A model generated the notes under the pieces. It was given only the letters and a program-made list of their open reading frames with translations, had not been told where the DNA came from and did no database searches. Position numbers and translations under genes: made by a program. A stretch of DNA of 64,000 bases, from contig NC_066845.1 in the NCBI RefSeq assembly GCF_001640805.2, forward strand, positions 19,842,307 to 19,906,306. The letters are read 5' to 3'. Origin of the DNA: Lates calcarifer. Taxonomy: Eukaryota; Chordata; Actinopteri; Centropomidae. Shown one piece after another: positions 13,393-64,000 of this stretch (position 1 is the first letter of the stretch; each line of letters begins with the position of its first letter).

Positions 13393-14204
13393 TCACCCTT
13401 CCATTTTCTCTCTTTTTTTTCTTTGTGTGATGATTTATTAAATTGCCTTTAAGTAAGACTGCAGATTAATTAAAACACAGTCAATTTAATTTCCCGGCGT
13501 CATATATAAATTCGCAGTGGTAATTGAATCCCCTACTCTACTTTTATATTGTAACCCAGCAGTTACAACAGGAGATCCTCATCAATTACCGAGAATCACA
13601 GTCAAAACGAAGAGGAGGTGAATGTACAGTTGTCTGTTACAGCACTGCTCAGTACAGGGGAGAAGAGTTTGAATCTGTTTTCCTTTTTTTTCTGTTCGCT
13701 GAAAGAGCCGGGAATTGGATGACTGATCGATAATATCGGATTTGTGGATGGCATGTGGTGCAGCTGAGTCCAGCATGAATGCAAGGTTCTGATGAAGGGG
13801 CCTGCTGCACAGACAGCTCTGAATAGTGGATCAGACATGTTGCCGGGGTGGAGCTCTCATTTCGCATAACACAAACATGTAAACAACCAATGTGGAGAGA
13901 CATTAATGGAATAGCGATCAGGGCTGTTGTTGTAGCAAAAGGGTAATTTGGTTAAAGCTATATAGGCTGCTGTCATGTATTGAAAATCTGTGCGGGATCA
14001 ATATAAAGATTGGTGCAGGCGATGGGAGAGATTGAAAAGGAGCTGAAAATAGATCTGACCTGTGGTAATTACGACAGCAAGCGTGGTGTTTGTATGTTTG
14101 AATCAGGTCTTGGCCGGGCTTAAAAAACGGCCCTTCATTTCAGGAGGAAGCTCTATTTGTTTGTAAGGGTGTTTGCCAGGTTATTGGGTCTCTGCACGTG
14201 ACTC

Positions 14205-14285
14205 ACCCCCCCACCCCCAACCCCCCATTTCTCTTTCTCACTCACAGTCTCTCTACCCCCTCCCTCTCTCCCCACTCCCTCACTG
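14205..14285 (+). repeat. Polypyrimidine low-complexity stretch
   Basis: About 80 bases almost entirely C and T on the + strand, 300 bases upstream of exon 2. A separate, proper acceptor tract lies directly before the exon. Confidence 0.85.
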
Positions 14286-14580
14286 GCGCTCTATAGCCGT
14301 TGCGAGTGTATTGATTATTTCAAATACTGATTATCTAAAAGGCCTTCTGCTACTGTAGGCATTGGATTTATTTTGGCTTAATTATTTATGGGCCAGGGCT
14401 AGCTGTAAGTATTACTGCTGTGAGATCATGAAGGATTACATTGTTAATATTCAGCAGTGTATTTTTATTTATGTACACTCTAAGCTTTACTGGATGAGCG
14501 TTGGCAGGCTCCCTAAAGTGCCGTCTCTCTCTCTCCACTCTCTTCCTCTCACCGTTTCGCTCTCTTTTGTGTGTTCGCAG

Positions 14581-63317
<48,737 letters not shown>

Positions 63318-64000
63318 GCCCCCACCCCCACCCACTTGTATCTAGTCCTGACGACCCTCACGGCACACAGGAGAGTCTCAGATAGAATCTTCCTGAAGAC
63401 TTTGAATGGAGCCTGGCTCCTGAAGGCCTGTCCTCTCAGACTGATAACTCATAGGAAATGGGGACACAGAGCTAAACACATGGCTGAATTTCCTGCAAGA
63501 ACTAAAAAGTTGGAAAAAAAAAAAAAGGTTTATAAATGTGTATTTGTTTTTTGTTTTTGTTTTTGATAATGCATACTTCTTTGAAATATATGTGACAGCA
63601 TTAGCTGTTGTTTTACCTTTTGGACTTGACATGAAGACTTTTGCAGCTATGGTGTCATAAAATGTACACTGAAGTTCTGTAGATTGCCACTGGGTGAGAT
63701 TAAAAAAAGACCCCTGTCTTAAGCCATTAAAAGCACTATAACTATTTGAAAAGAGACATTGACCAAATTTGCTACTTTTTGAATAGCAATTTTTCAGATT
63801 TTGTCTGTAAGACTGGACAGTTTAAGTCAAGTAACATGAAATCCTATTACTGACTGAGGGATAGTCCTTTAAGACTCTAAATATTCAACATCTTGTATGT
63901 ACTTAGTTTCTTGGTGATATGTTTTGAAATATTTGTAACTCACACGTATAAAATGTGGTTGTACATGTTGTAGAATTGTCTGCAATAGCCTTCTCTAAAC
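63318..64000 (+). other. cux2: cux2 3' untranslated region (start)
   Basis: After the stop comes a Pro-codon-like C-rich stretch, then A/T-rich DNA with an A-run (63514-63526) and a T/G-rich run (63541-63565). No AATAAA is present. ATTAAA variants occur at 63699-63704 and 63726-63731, so a polyadenylation site near 63750 is possible but unproven. The transcript may well continue past the window edge. Confidence 0.7.

Larger units (their letters stand above)
1..14580 (+). other. cux2: 3' part of cux2 intron 1
   Basis: No coding exon was found here. The expected exon 1 peptide of the family (short, starting MAANVGSMFQYW) was looked for on the + strand and not seen, so exon 1 should lie to the left. 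The stretch holds scattered AT-rich homeodomain-type motifs, a GT microsatellite near 7.85 kb, a short inverted-repeat element with a SINE beside it (8.3-8.96 kb), a reverse-oriented older repeat (12.3-12.55 kb), a tRNA-like SINE on the minus strand (13.26-13.39 kb) and a long polypyrimidine stretch (14.2-14.29 kb). Open frames here are short and show no family resemblance. Confidence 0.85.

Noticed and set aside
1..14580. Possible exon 1 or promoter of cux2 within the window
   Set aside because: No sequence encoding the conserved short N-terminus was seen, and no CpG-rich promoter-like start. The ATGGCGGCC at about 6383 continues as an unrelated peptide and stops at once.

Overview
The window is a piece of vertebrate nuclear DNA, almost certainly from a teleost fish. 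It holds one gene on the + strand: the 3' part of cux2, a cut-like homeobox gene (exons 2 to 22 by comparison with the CUX family). The fish assignment rests on the compact gene, two decayed Tc1-type transposons, tRNA-headed SINE copies, hAT-like short inverted-repeat elements and many long CA/GT microsatellites of the type common in teleosts. Species, and which of the duplicated fish cux2 genes this is (a or b), cannot be decided from the sequence alone.

Layout. Positions 1-14580 are intron sequence upstream of exon 2. Exon 1, which in this family encodes the short start of the protein, was not found and should lie to the left of the window. Exons 2 to 4 are small and separated by large introns (2.3 kb, 20.2 kb, 10.5 kb). 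From 47947 the gene becomes compact: exons 5 to 22 lie within 15.4 kb, followed by the stop codon at 63315-63317 and at least 683 bases of 3' UTR. The 21 exons join in one open frame with GT-AG boundaries and matching phases, giving 1520 residues without exon 1. This is close to the length of mammalian CUX2.

Protein. The N-terminal third is heptad-rich coiled coil (exons 2-4 and 7-13) with a low-complexity Ser/Pro stretch in exons 5-6. Then come cut repeat 1 (all in exon 15), a pair of related 'ILEQA(K/R)(K/R)E' helices (exons 16 and 17), cut repeat 2 (exons 17/18), cut repeat 3 (exons 19/20), a cut-class homeodomain (exons 21/22) and a long Ser/Pro-rich C-terminal tail ending in LEWEF. It is a sequence-specific nuclear transcription factor.

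Non-coding part. The large introns contain stretches with homeodomain/PBX/CUX-like motifs that look like regulatory elements, though only cross-species alignment can show this. They also hold interspersed repeats (two Tc1-like elements, one 184-bp hAT-like element with a perfect 8-bp target duplication, SINEs, older repeat fragments) and at least a dozen microsatellites. I saw no RNA gene, no second protein gene, no CRISPR array and no unusual gene system. The most notable things are the motif clusters in introns 1 and 3, the transposon insertions, and details of cux2 exon structure.
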